Shown: piece after piece, positions 37,306 to 49,623 of the stretch | Layout of the letters: the number at the start of each line of letters is the position of its first letter | Numbering within the stretch: the stretch's first letter is position 1 | Notes under the pieces: generated by a model | Told to the model about the DNA's origin: nothing | The model's input: the letters and a program-made list of their open reading frames with translations, nothing else | Database searches by the model: none | Assembly: GCA_903813345.2 (NCBI GenBank) | Contig: CAIIXF020000006.1 | Span: 23,197,936-23,261,935, forward strand | Direction: 5' to 3' | Origin: Owenia fusiformis | Taxonomy: Eukaryota > Annelida > Polychaeta > Sabellida > Oweniidae | Length of the DNA stretch: 64,000 bases | Translations under genes and position numbers: made by a program

Positions 37306-39045
37306 TTTATGTCACCACCAAAAGTGGTGACATATTGTTATGGTCTCCGTTTTTTTTATGTCACCACCAAAAGTGGTGACATATTGTTATGGTCTCCGTT
37401 TTTTTGCGACGGCGGTTGGTGGTTGGCGTCTGTAACAATTTCTTACAACTTCCTATAACTTAACAAATACTGTTTAGATTGACTTCAATTTTTTTCTAAA
37501 TCATCTACATGTTCTCAGAAGTTCAAATCTGACTTTAGATTTGACATTTGACCTTCAATGACCTTCTCAAGGTCAAAAAGGTCTTTTTTCAACTTGCTTC
37601 ACATTGACTAAATTTTTTTTCAAAATCATCTACATGTTCTCAGAAATTCAAATCTGACTTTAGATTTGACATTTGACCTTCAAATCTGACTTTAGATTTG
37701 ACATTTGACCTTCAATGACCTTCTCAAGGTCAAAAAGGTCTGTTTTCAACTTGCTTCAAATTGACTAATTTTTTTTTTCAAAATCATCTACGTGTTCTCA
37801 GAAATTCAAATCTGACTTAAGATTTGACATTTGACCTTCAATGACCTTCTCGAGGTCAAAAAAGGTCAAAAAGGTCTGTTTTCAACTTGCTTCAAATTGA
37901 CTAAAAAAAATTTTCAAAATCATCTATGTGTCCTCAGAAATTCAAATCTGACTTTAGATTTGACTTAAGATTTGACATTTGACCTTCAATGACCTTCTCA
38001 AAGTCAAAAAAGGTCAAAAAGGTCTTTTTTCAACTTGCTTCAAATTGACTAAATTTTTTTTTCAAAATCATCTACATGTTCTCAGAAATTCAAATCTGAC
38101 TTTAGATTTGACCTTCAATGACCTTCTCAATGTCAAAAAAGGTCAAAAAGGTATTTTTTCATCTTGCTTCAAATTGACTAAATTTCATCTATGTGTTCTC
38201 AGAAATTCAAATCTGACTTTAGATTTGACTTAAGATTTGACATTTGACCTTCAATGACCTTCTCAAAGTCAAAAAAGGTCAAAAAGGTCTTTTTTCAACT
38301 TGCTTCAAATTGACTAAATTTTTTTTCAAAATCATCTACATGTTCTCAGAAATTCAAATCTGACTTTAGATTTGACATTTGACCTTCAATGACCTTCTCA
38401 AGTTCAAAAAAGGTCAAAAAGGTCTTTTTTCAACTTGCTTCAAATTGACTAATTTTTTTTTCAAAATCATCTACATGTTCTCAGAAATTCAAATCTGACT
38501 TAAGATTTGACATTTGACCTTTAATGACCTTCTCAAGGTAAAAAAAGGTCTGTTTTCAACTTGCTTCAAATTGACCAAATTTTTTTTCAAAATCATCTAC
38601 ATCTTTTCAGAAGTTCAAATTTGACTTTACAAGTTCTCAGAAGTTCAAATCTGACTTTAGATTTGACTTTTGACCTTTAATGACCTTCTCAAGGTCAAAA
38701 AGGTCTTTTTTCAACTTGCTTCAAATTCACTAATTTTTTTTTCAAAATCATCTACATGTTCTCAGAAGTTCAAATCTGACTTTAGATTTGACATTTGACC
38801 TTCAATGACCTTTTCAACGTCAAAAAGGTCTTTTTTCAACTTGCTTCAAATTTACTTAATTTTTTTTTCAAAATCATCTACATGTTCTCAGAAGTTCAAA
38901 TCTGACTTTACATTTGACATTTGACCTTCAATGACCTTCTCAATGTCAAAAAAAAGTCAAAGAGGTATTTTTTCAACTTGCTTTAAATTGACCAAATTGT
39001 TTTAGGTGGTGACATTTTGTCATGTTAATGCCTTGTTTCTCATTG
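37306..39045 (+). repeat. Expanded dispersed repeat with approximately 130 bp tandem array
   Basis: It opens with two copies of TATGTCACCACCAAAAGTGG followed by TGACATATTGTTATGGTCTC and closes with AGGTGGTGACATTTTGTCATG then TTAATGCCTTG: the two ends of the short dispersed repeat. Between them lie about eleven units with CTTGCTTCAAATTGACTAA, a T-run, AAAATCATCTACATGTTCTC, AAATCTGACTTTAGATTTGAC, TGACCTTCAATGACCTTCTC and AAGGTCAAAAAGGTC. Unit length varies by 10-30 bp because short pieces are duplicated inside units. Reading frames across it are artefacts. Confidence 0.9.
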
Positions 39046-40905
39046 TAGTTCTCATTATGCTATGCTAACTTATCCCAAGCATCCAGATAATAACACAGAT
39101 GACCCATGCAGACCCTAGTTATCTATGCAATGAAATATTGTTAAAAAACCCAAGTTGTAAGTACATTGGAACTTCTGCAAGTTCAATAAACAATGAAATG
39201 GCCCCAGTATTATACAGGTTAATGAGGGGCTTGTTTGGTTCAAATTAATCTTTCTTAAAGATGGCAGCACCTTACAATGACATTTTTCCTTTCTGGTACT
39301 TTTAATTCCACACAATTCTTTATAACAGAAACAAGGAAAAAATATGTACTACAATGATTGACTTTTGGAGAACAATCCTAGCTCCCAGCACTTTGGACCC
39401 CCCCCCCCATTACAACAAGGCGTGAGAAGGTGTTTAGTCAAGTAGAAAGGGGAGCCGCAGAGGCTTTTAGCTTGACTAGGCAATCCTGTGAGTTTGGCCT
39501 TAATGTACAGAGGATTAAGAAGACAATTTGAAGGCAAATGATCATTAAATCGTATACTTGTCCAATATACCAATACCAGAGATTCTCGAAAGATACCCGC
39601 TCATGCCCTTAACCTCTTGACTACCTGGAGTGACGAGATTTCTCGTCATCTCAGAAATGATCTTGAAACCCAGAGTGACGAGAAAATCCGTCACAAAAAC
39701 TTTCACTAAAATTGCTCTTATTTGAACAATTTTCAACCAATTTACACGAAAATTGTTTTAAAATGTGTAGAAATGATATCTGCCGTCTAATTTTGCCAAG
39801 ATGAGCATCTAAAGTTGTAAAGGTATGTCGTAAAATCTCAAAAGATGGCAAAAATGAAAAAATTCTGGTTTCAACAGAATTTAGAGCCTGGGATTCAAGA
39901 GTTTAAAAAGTCTTCAATTTTACACCCATGGGCATTATAAATGAGAGGGGAAACTTATTTTCAAACCAAACTTTCACTTATAATCTCATGAGAGACTCAT
40001 GAGAAATATCACCAGTAGCGCAGTATTTAAGAATACAATTTTAATCAGATAAAACATATAATTTAACAGTCACTTGTACTTTGAGCTGACAAAGTGTTTG
40101 TACTTTAGATGGCAATCTTAAAATGGGACTACATTGACCCTTACCAGGTCAAGTTACTAAATTTGATGACAGGTTCAATAAATACAGTATCAATAAATCA
40201 CAGGCCCTTAGCCAGGAGGCAAGGAGGATTGGCTCCTAGGATCGAACCTCAATATTAAAACTGACTATAAATTCAAAATAAACAGTTCAAAAGATTCGAA
40301 CCAATATCTTGATCATTTCTTGTGAGTTTTGGAATTTTTCGTTAGGAAATAAGACCAAAATTCATGATTCAAATGTTGAAGTGAACAAAATGGCGGCTGT
40401 TTGAATTCGAATTTTGTATCACAACATGCCCAAATATGAGACAGAATATCGATGTTGCACTCTGGGCCATTCCTCCTTGGCCAGGAGGGTTCAGGCGAAC
40501 TCCATCCCCTAGCCAAAAATTCTTTCAAAATCATGCAGTTTTTCATCGTTCTGAACATTTTTCATAGGCTGTGTCAAAGTGAACTGCCACCAGGATTTTT
40601 TTGAAAAGTGAGCCCCCTTGGCAAAAGCTTGCTACAGACCTGATAAATCATTATACAGATGGTTACACTTTTAATTGTACGTTTATTTCTTTTCAGCTTT
40701 TTATCATTTTTTGTTCAAATTGGACGCAATGAAATTGCCCTGGGTAACCCCGACTCCAGTTGCCATGGTAACTATAATATTAACCAATCAGATGGCAGAA
40801 GTTATATATTTATATGTTTTAATTTAAATATGTACAAGGTATATTCTGACCAAATTTCAGGATGTTTGGACCAATATTTACAAAATGCCAGATATTTTTA
40901 CCATA
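39046..40905. other. Spacer between convergent genes
   Basis: No gene is supported. There is a C-run at about 39399. The stretch AAAATTCTTTCAAAATCATG then CAGTTTTTCA at 40518-40547 recurs at about 45790-45820, marking a dispersed repeat. Confidence 0.45.
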
Positions 40906-40911
40906 TTTATT
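40906..40911 (-). terminator. Polyadenylation signal of ZCCHC17
   Basis: AATAAA on the minus strand (TTTATT on plus), 55 bp beyond the ZCCHC17 stop codon. It is well placed for a compact 3' UTR. Confidence 0.5.
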
Positions 40912-40965
40912 GATCACCCTGTACAAACTGGTTTTTAAGACACTTGGATTCTTTTCAAAATTAAA

Positions 40966-43900
40966 TTAGCTTGATGAATCTGAATCATAATTAGACTTGC
41001 GTCTCTTGGATTCTCTGTGGTCAGAATGTCTCCTCGATTCATTTTTGTGTGAATCATGCCGATTTGATTCAAAATGTCTACTATCGTCATTTTGATCATG
41101 TCTTTTTGATTCAGAATCATGTTTTCTTGATTCATAGTTCTTAGGATGTTCTCTATGCTTACTACTAGAATATGATTCTCTTTCTGATCTATGCCGAGAA
41201 TCGTGTCTCTCTGATCCATGTCTTTCAGAATTGTGTCTTTCTGTGCCATGTCTTTCAGAATCATTTCTCTCTGATCTATGTCTTTCAGAATTGTGTCTTT
41301 CTGTGCCATGTCTTTCAGAATCATGTCTCTCTGATCCATGTCTTTCAGAATTGTGTCTTTCTGTGCCATGTCTTTCAGAATCATGTCTCTCTGATCTATG
41401 TCTTTCAGAATTGTGTCTTTCTGTGCCATGTCTTTCAGAATCATGTCTCTCTGATCTTTGTCTTTCAGAATCATGTCTTTCAGAATTGTGTCTTTCTGTG
41501 CCATGTCTTTCAGAATCATGTCTCTCTGATCCATGTCTTTCAGACTTTCTGTAAGAGTCCTCTAGCTTTGAATCATGCCTCTTAGATACATTATTTTCTC
41601 GCTTCTGTCTGGATGAATCTAATTTCCTCGGCTGATCTCGATATCTGTTTTCATTAAGATCAGTCCTATGTCTTTTATTATCATCACGGTCATCAATATT
41701 GTGATGTCTTTTTCTAGGCTTTGATCGCTCATCTTCTGAATCTGATTCAGAAGAGGATGAACAAGGTGACCTTCGTTTTGTTTCCCTCACCTTATTACCA
41801 TGACGATTATGTGAGGAATCTTCACTGTTTGTGCTATGTCGTCTTGACTTTTTCTTGTCTTTAGACTTCTTTTTTCTCTTCTGGAACATATGCATACACA
41901 TTTAAACCTTTATGCAGATGCTTAAAATGGAACATGGTAAGTCAGTACTGTACATGTTTTTTTCAATTAGCAGATTGCGTGATAATAAAGCAGATGTAGA
42001 CATGTTGTAATGGCATATTTAAAATATTTAACGGAATCTTTATCCCAATCGCCGTAGTACATAGTTGTATTCAAAATATTTCCAGTTTAATTTCTCTATT
42101 TCATGTTAGGTAGATAATATCTATATTGCGTTTTGTGAAATGAAAGCTAAAAGATCTTAATAAAAAGTGTTTTCATCACACAAAGGCTTTTTACATGATA
42201 CTGCTAGTCTGCTAGAGCTGCTACAAGCAGTCGGTAGAAATTCCGCCACGAGTAGGACACACTATGTCTATGTATATTTAGCTCAATCGTATTTCAAATT
42301 CTACAAAGATTTGTCCATAGATGAAGAAATGCCATGGAACCAAAAAATGGTACATGTTTCGTCAAATCCTTGCTGACATTGTGGTTTTTAGTTTACGAAG
42401 AAACTGCTCCTCGTTATTTGTCCGCGCGATTTTTATATATGTTACATAGGACGTTGCTTAGTGCAAAACAGCGCGCCTAGCGAACAATCTTTTATGACGT
42501 AAAATGCCCGTGTGTGCATAATCTTCAATAACTCTGATTTCAGTATGAATTAAGCAGATTGCCTAGCCTAACTACAGGCCCTTGTGATCCTCCACTACTC
42601 ATCCCAACAATTGTCAGAGGGTGTGTAGTCAAGCAGAGGGGGTGGGGGGGGGGGGGTCACATGGACTTGTAGCTAGACTATAGATAGCCTGATAAATACC
42701 TTATCATCAGAGTCGTCGCTGTCACTGTGTTGTTGCTTCTTGTGCTTTTTCTTCTTTTTGGACTTCTCCTAATAAGGAAATTTTGAACAAACATGAATAG
42801 AACGCAAGATATTTATTTAACTACTCAATCTTATCTTCTTAGCCTTTTTGTCTCTTTTTTCAAAGTTGACATTTTCTGAGCAATCTTGATATATTTCAAC
42901 AATAAGGGGTCATACTTGTACTTATACTTATACTTGTATAATCATATATTTTAGATCATTCACAATTCTAAGTTTGATGAAGAATCCTGAGTCACTTCAT
43001 TGTTATAGAATATTTCATTCAAACATACAGACAGGCTGACAGGGCTTAATTAAAAGTCCAGAGAATGAACTGTTCCTCTAAAGCAGAAAGGAAATAGCCA
43101 AGAGACACTGTTTGCTACCACTGAGTGCAATGAATGTGCAATCTAAAGTTACCTTCTTCTTTTTCTTCTTTGGGGGTGATTCTGCCAACTGGTCAGGTTC
43201 CTCTTCATCTCCCACTAGCTGATAGGTGGCTCCACCGGGAAGGAAGAAACAATCTTGAGCAAGGTGACCTGCAAATCAATGTTTGAAAAGTATTCTTTTT
43301 TTGGAAGAATATGGGGCCTTATAGAGAATCAATGGGTATTGTAAAAATGAGGTCACAGATTTCTCAACTTGATTCAAATAAATTTAGAAAAAAAATTGAA
43401 AAAAGATTTTTAAAAAAGTTTCAAACAAAATTTTATTTTGAAACAAAAATTTGAAATTTTTTTTTTCAAACTCCACTGGGTAACGGATAAAGCAGTTATT
43501 TATTATACGGCCAGCTTGGAATCAAAATCACCCTAACTAAGCTGACCAAACTCTTTATATTCATACCTTGCCCTCCACATTTCTTGCATGTTGTATTAAA
43601 AACAGCTTCAAGCTCTATCTTCTCCTTTGTGAACCCTTTACCAGACTTCCTCCTCTGCTCGTCCATACTGAAATCAGAATATATATAATACATTGAAATC
43701 TTTTAATTATGCAAAATGCTTGGAAGGTTATTCAATGTTTAAACTCTTGGTTGATTTCATTGAATTTGCGACCTGTTATGGAATTTTAAAAAGTATATGT
43801 TTTTTGGACATTTATTATTATTCAATTCAGATCACAAGAAAATTTTAATTGATGAGATATCTCATCCACAGACATCTAAGAGTTAAACAAGGCCAAGTAG

Positions 43901-46498
43901 AAAAAGTAATCATTGAATTAACTTGCAACTTATGTATGATTAATATAGTCGATTAAAACTGATTAAATAATGAAAATAATATAATTTTCAAAGTAGATTA
44001 TCCAGCCACCAGAGAAAGTCAGAGCCTGGGCGTAGGCTCTGAATAAGTGAACGTATATGAGACCAATAGCACATATGCCAACTTTAAACTCACCTTGTTT
44101 GGACATTGTTGGGATCCAAATCTCGCCCTGTGTCTTGATTTAGAACCTTCATAGAGAGTCCTATCTTCTCACCACCACTCTGAGAGTATGAAGTAATGTT
44201 AATATTTGTCGAATTGTATAATTTATTGCATAAATCTATTGTTTATGTTTTTATTGTTAAATTTACCAATCCAGTTGAAATCACATTGATTTCAATCGTG
44301 AAATTCCATGTGTTTTTTTATCTGAAAGGATTTTGTAAGCTTTTTTTTTTTTTTTCAATTTCAAAATAATTTATTTCAGTTTTCATTACAAAAATTACAA
44401 CATTATACAGGCTATGACACCCCAGGGGGTGTATGACTGCCCATAATTAAATTTACAATAAACATGATAAACTGTGAACATTTAAAGTGGTACATAGGTC
44501 AATACAATAATACAATATAAATACAATATACAAATACAATAATATGAGACAATAAAGAAATGAAATAAATGTTTTGGTTACTCTGTACTCAGGAGGTCAA
44601 TTTTCAAACGAAATATGAGTGAATTTAATGGTTTATTTCTAATATCTTCATTGAGGGAATTCCATATATATGAACCATGGACCTTAATAGAATTTTCACC
44701 AATTCTGGTTCTATGTTTAGGAATATCTAAGTTATGACCAAATCGAGTTATACGTTGATGTATGTTTTCTCTAGTTTTGAAATAGTGATCGTATAATTTT
44801 GAAGGGAACTGTACAGATTTGCTTATAACCTTTTTCATGAATGAAACAGTTTGGATTGTGTGAATATGATAAATATTAAGTATTTTAAGATCTTGAAAAA
44901 TTGGGAATGTGTGAGCTAATCTATCTGAATTTGTTATTAATCTAACAAATTTCTTTTGCAATATCAGTAGTTTATTTAATAGATTCTTACAAGCATTTCC
45001 CCATAAAATATTACAGTAATTAAGATGAGAAAAAATCAGAGAGTTATATATTATCATCTTTGAATTTAAAGTATGAGCATAATTTGTTCGATATAACATT
45101 CCTATAACATTTGAAACTTTTCTATGAAGAGCATTGATATGGGGAGCCCAAGATAATTTTGAATCAATAATTACTCCCATATAAAACGAACAAAAAAAAT
45201 AAGTAGAATAAAATATAATATTCAGATGTTTTTATTCAAATCCAGAAAACCCTCTGGATAATTATCACTGAACACTTCAGAATGTAAACCCTATTTCAGT
45301 ACCTATTAACGTACCTTTGAGGCCAATGTAATCAGACCCCATTATTAGGGACACATTTCATTTTTCGAACTTTATCTCTGATCAAGCTGCTCATTGGTCC
45401 ATCCAATAATGTTCAGACCCTCCCACCATAACTGCTATATGCCACAAGACTATTTTGGCGAACACTCATCCATATAAGGCCGAAGGGTTGTACTTACAAC
45501 TTAAGCAATTCATTTTAATGCTTAGGGTGATCTATTTTATGACTTTCATAATCTTTACTATCCACCCACTTAAAGTGGAAATTAGTGCACACCAATTGAG
45601 GCTTACAGTACCTTACCTCCATTGAAATGATCTTGCAATATACCATCTCTCCCTTTTCAGCTATTTCAGATGGGTTTTCAACTTTAGCCTTTGACATTTG
45701 GGACTTGTGAACAAGACCTGAAATAGAATTAAAGTGATTTATTGTTAACCAAAGTTTGACTTCACGCTATCAAAGAGGGCATAATAAACAAAAATTCTTT
45801 CAAAATCATGCAGTTTTTCACCATTATGAGCACTTTTCAAGTGAATTTGGGCCAAAGTTGTCAATTGTGAATGGAAATTTGTAAAAAGTTGGCCAAACTG
45901 GCTACGGGAATACTATAATAACAAGCAGCGAAAACAGGATCTTTTTCCATGAGGAAAAATTCTCATATTACAGTTTTGACCAAAGTTGACTTGAATCTTA
46001 TCCAAAAATGCAAGGAATTGTCGACATAGAAAGGGCCTCTAGCTATGGGGCTGTACTACAAACCTTGCTGTTTACTGCCTGGTATCTTAACAAACACTCC
46101 ATAGGGCTGTACTGAAGCTATCTACAAGTATAAAAAGAAATAAAAGTAAGGAGAGGGCTTAGAAGGAGAGGACTTAGAATAGGCGAAAGCCTTTTGTCCA
46201 ATCCATTTCGTTAAACTGTAACTGTAATCAATATAATGTATCTAATGTAATATTTAGACGAATAAAATAATTTTAATTAATGATAAAAAAGTTGAATCAA
46301 ATTAGGTGCAATAATTCTAAAAGCCTGACCCTTTAACTTGTAAGTTAAGTTCCTCATTAGACCTAAACTATCAATTAATTAATTCACACCATTCAGCTGT
46401 TGGAATTTTCCACATAAATGGCAAATTGATGCTTTTAAAATAATTGGTATAGTTACCTCGCCTTGGAAAATTATGTACAGTTTCAGTGGATCTCCCAT
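40966..46498 (-). CDS. ZCCHC17: ZCCHC17-like S1 and zinc-knuckle protein with expanded C-terminal tail
   Basis: Eight minus-strand exons join in phase: 46498-46457, 46121-46064, 45717-45617, 44179-44094, 43667-43567, 43268-43153, 42768-42700 and 41880-40966 (about 495 aa). The start MGDPLKLYIIFQGE aligns with the vertebrate N-terminus. Residues about 5-80 form an S1 RNA-binding domain (YGVFVKIPG, QGLVHKSQMS, GLSMKVLNQDTGRDLDPNN). A linker, FTKEKIELEAVFNTT, leads to a CCHC knuckle C123-x2-C126-x4-H131-x4-C136, then CFFLPGGATYQLVGDEEE, lysine blocks and an SDSDDSDD stretch. The vertebrate protein is about 240 aa, nucleolar/nuclear and linked to ribosome biogenesis and splicing. Here the last exon adds about 300 residues of basic, RS/SR-like sequence with about 23 pentapeptides (see separate entry). 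An AG just before the ATG (TACTGTAG|CC) suggests a 5' UTR exon further upstream. Confidence 0.92.
41200..41544 (-). repeat. 60 bp coding minisatellite: (S/T)ERH(G/D/N/R) pentapeptides
   Basis: Inside the last ZCCHC17 exon about 23 pentapeptides are arranged in a higher-order unit of four (SERHG SERHD SERHG TERHN), corresponding to a 60 bp DNA period. Rare variants are SERQR and SERND. Since the period is a multiple of three, other frames and the opposite strand are also open, giving spurious reading frames there. Confidence 0.9.
42564..42680. mobile_element. MITE related to the TAGTCTTGC family, copy 3
   Basis: Left TAGCCTAACTACAGGCCCTT then GTGATCC pairs with right TCACATGGACTTGTAGCTAG then ACTA. 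It has a G-run in the interior and lies in the last ZCCHC17 intron, with its right end (42680) 20 bp beyond the end of the 42700-42768 exon. Confidence 0.5.
44341..45186 (-). mobile_element. 5'-truncated LINE (Jockey/CR1-like RT C-terminus)
   Basis: An open frame at 45180-44578 encodes the last 200 residues of a non-LTR retrotransposon polyprotein: LGVIIDSKLSW-type motif (here MGVIIDSKLSWAPHI), SLIFSHLNYCNILWGN, LLILQKKFVRLI, then SYIWNSLNEDIRNKPLNSL near the end. The 3' end reaches a poly-A tail (poly-T on plus at about 44341-44355). The 5' part, including the catalytic RT palm and endonuclease, is absent, as usual for target-primed insertions. It sits in a ZCCHC17 intron in the same orientation as the gene. 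The surviving frame is intact, so the insertion is fairly recent. Confidence 0.88.
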
Positions 46499-47408
46499 GG
46501 CTACAGTATAATGTTTTAGTTTGCAGCAGTGGCTATTTTCTCAGTTCATTTACAAAGGTTGGTTTGATATCTTTTGGTAGCTTCCTGCAAATAAAAAGGT
46601 TGTATGGAAAATAGAGTGCAAGTGCAAGACCTTTCAGCACCACTAAATAATTGCCTTTGAGCCCATTTGTTATAGCAGATATATCAAAGTTTTTAATAAA
46701 ATGTATATACATGTACTGTAAGCAGGAAAGTGTCACAAACTAATAAAATCTGGGCTAAGAACACATTTGTGTGACAGATGACTAACCAATGGCTTGGTTT
46801 TCGTGATGTAGTCATATATTACTGGTGTTTTTATTTCTTAAAGATTACACTTTACCAGGCTGCTGTGCTTTCTAGCAATTTTCCATTCAGAAGAAGGTCA
46901 CAGAAATGCAGTTTCCAGAACAATTTTGATTTAACACAGTAGTCAGCAGGGTTTATCCACGACAAATATACTTAAATTATATGAATCACTGGATTAACGA
47001 AATACCAAGCCAACTCGAGACTAGTCTATATTCAATAGACTGAATTTCCCGAAAAATTCAGTCTATTGATCATTATGTCCCTCCTTTGGGAAAAAACAGG
47101 AAATTTCCTGCACACAATTATCAATTTTAGGAAACTTTACTACCCAAAAATAAGCATTATAACAATTCAATTAAGTAGTAAGGTACAATTAAATGCTATA
47201 AAAAGTAACACAGCATATTGTCAAATGGAAATAAAGCTAGTAGAAGTAACAAATATGCAAATTAATTTACCCAATCGGCCATTTTGAATGGCACTTCCTA
47301 TGTAAACAAATAATTTTCAATCCCAGGTTTTAACATATGTGGGCTATAGTCTGAATATTTTCATTCCAAATTTCAAAAAAATTTCAGACTAGAGGATATA
47401 GTCTAAAC
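46499..47408. other. Region upstream of ZCCHC17
   Basis: No coding signal. A local hairpin with ATTCAGTCTATTGA/TCAATAGACTGAATT arms is seen at about 47032-47068. The ZCCHC17 promoter may lie here or further upstream near 49365, where AAGATGGCG (a YY1-like word) occurs on the minus strand. Confidence 0.35.
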
Positions 47409-48957
47409 CATGGGCTTTCAACTAGAAGGGTAGGCAACTTCCCATATTTCATACATAAGCATTGCCTTTGGGTTTTCAAAATTGGAGAATGTACACATTC
47501 CAAGAAAATCTTATTTTGTCCTTTTTATGAATGATTTAAAGAAATAAGTGAAAAATAAAAACATGATTATCTACATACATGTTGATAATTTAATAAAAAA
47601 TGGAATTTATCATAATATTGACAATACAGAAAGTGAACATTTCCCCACAAATTATGGTTTTATTGGAATGTGTTCTTGAATAATTACCCACAATGCAATA
47701 CTTGAAGAGAACATCTTGATACCCCTTATTCTTATTGGTCTTTTTTGTTTGCAATTACATGAGATTGAATATATTTTATGCTTTAATCATATTGAAAATT
47801 GATTTTTATTCTAAATAATACTAAAACATATAAATTTATCTAGTACTTTTTGAAATATTACCATAAAAGGGAAGCATGGCATTGTTCATTTTTAAGGTCC
47901 CATGTTATTACACAGAGTTGCATACCCTTTTAAGGCGACGCTATATTAAATAAAAAGTACAAAAAATGACTGCCATATTTTTTTGATAAAGACACATGTT
48001 TTTAAAATCTGTTTACCTTGTATATGAATTGTGTATCTTGACTAATGAAACATGTCAAAGTTAACATCACACATAAACGCATTTTTCCAAACTATGAATT
48101 GGAGGTGCATGGATCCCCAAAGCTAGCATGAAGAGTGCGAAGTGAGGCTAATTTTTGAAAGTTTCAAGGAGTAGCCTTGCAACAGTCACACATTTGCAAG
48201 AGTCTAAAATTTCCACAAATCATCTTACCTTACCAAGGAACAACGAAGGAGAACGAAAATGTGTACTTCTTGCATTGTTAGAGTATAATAAAGCTCAAAC
48301 CATTGTGAATTCTAAATATTTCATGTCCACCATTTTGTTTCCTGGAACTATTTTTTAGTCCAGAGTTATCTTCATTCATGTTTCCATTGTTTATCATTCA
48401 TAAAGCCTCTATCATGTATCTATCATGATAATTACACTGTAATAGATAAAACATACAAGTGATAATCCATGCCACTTGGTGTAGTCACAAAACTTGCATG
48501 AGGATTAATCAGGAAGTCTAGAAGTAGTTCCGGCAAACAAAATGTGGACATGAAATATTTGGAATTTACAATGGTTTGAGGTTTATTATACTCTAACAAT
48601 GCAAGAAGTGCACATTTTCATGCTCCTTCGTTGTTCCTGGGAAAGGTAAGATGATTTGTGGAAATTTTAGACTCTTGCAAATGTGTGACTGTTGCAAGGC
48701 TACTCCTTGAAACTTTCAAAAATTAGCCTCACTTAGCACTCTTCATGCTAGCTTTGGGGATCCATGCACCTCCAATTCATAGTTTGGAAAAATGCGTTTA
48801 TGTGTGATGTTAACTTTGACATGTTTCATTAGTCAAGATACACAATTCATATACAAGGTAAACAGAATTTAAAAACATGTGTCTTTATCAAAAAAATATG
48901 GCAGTCATTTTTTGTACTTATTATTTAATATAGCGTCGCCTTAATTGAAAGCCCATG
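47409..48957. mobile_element. 1.55 kb non-autonomous TIR element with 7-8 bp TSD and inner foldback
   Basis: Termini CATGGGCTTTCAA and TTGAAAGCCCATG are flanked by TCTAAAC on both sides (47402-47408 and 48958-48964; the preceding G also matches, so 7 or 8 bp). Inside, two arms of about 430 bp (about 47931-48355 and 48530-48944) are near-identical inverted copies separated by about 175 bp. The arm ends read TTAAGGCGACGCTATATTAA and the complement. No transposase frame was found. Confidence 0.85.
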
Positions 48958-49623
48958 TCTAAACTCGAGACATGGATCCACACGACGGATCCACCCATAG
49001 GTCTAGGGAAAGGAATAAGTAAGCTACTGTATGGCTAGTACCTTTCCATTTGTACAACTGTTCACAAGGACCACGGATCAAATCAATGGGTCAAGAAAAA
49101 TGAGTGGGTGGGTGATAATTTACATTAGATATATTCTACAAGGTAATCAAGAGGTATTGCATCGTGAATATAAAGTTAGGTATTCATACAGATCTATTAA
49201 CTAAGAACAGATATCTATAAACTATTCTGTATCATATAACAATAATGAAAACAATACAATACATTGCAGTACAAACCTATAAATTGTCTTTCTCGTTTCT
49301 TTTTCTGTTTTCAAATTTGGAAATAAAGTTGACTGCTACTTGATAGAATCCAATTAGAGAACGCCATCTTTTAGCGGAATGTTTTTAGGGCGAGTCCATT
49401 ATCTGTAGGTAAAAAGCTATTTTGACATAAGCTGAACACATCCAAATTTGAAAACATATGTATGAAACATGACACAAATAATCCTAATATCAATCTTCCT
49501 AATTTGAGTATTAATATAATTGTTTAGATAATCATAAATTATCATAAATCCAATTAAAAATAAATACAAATAATCCTTACACCCCTTCTTTCTCCACATC
49601 GGCCAGACCCAAGCTCTTCCAAA

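Noticed and set aside
37979-38233. 84-codon open frame in the half-site satellite
   Set aside because: Pure tandem-repeat translation, not conserved coding sequence.
40935-41585. Long open frames overlapping the ZCCHC17 tail on both strands
   Set aside because: They exist because the 60 bp period is a multiple of three; only the frame that splices to the zinc-knuckle exons has RS/SR-like composition and a family match.
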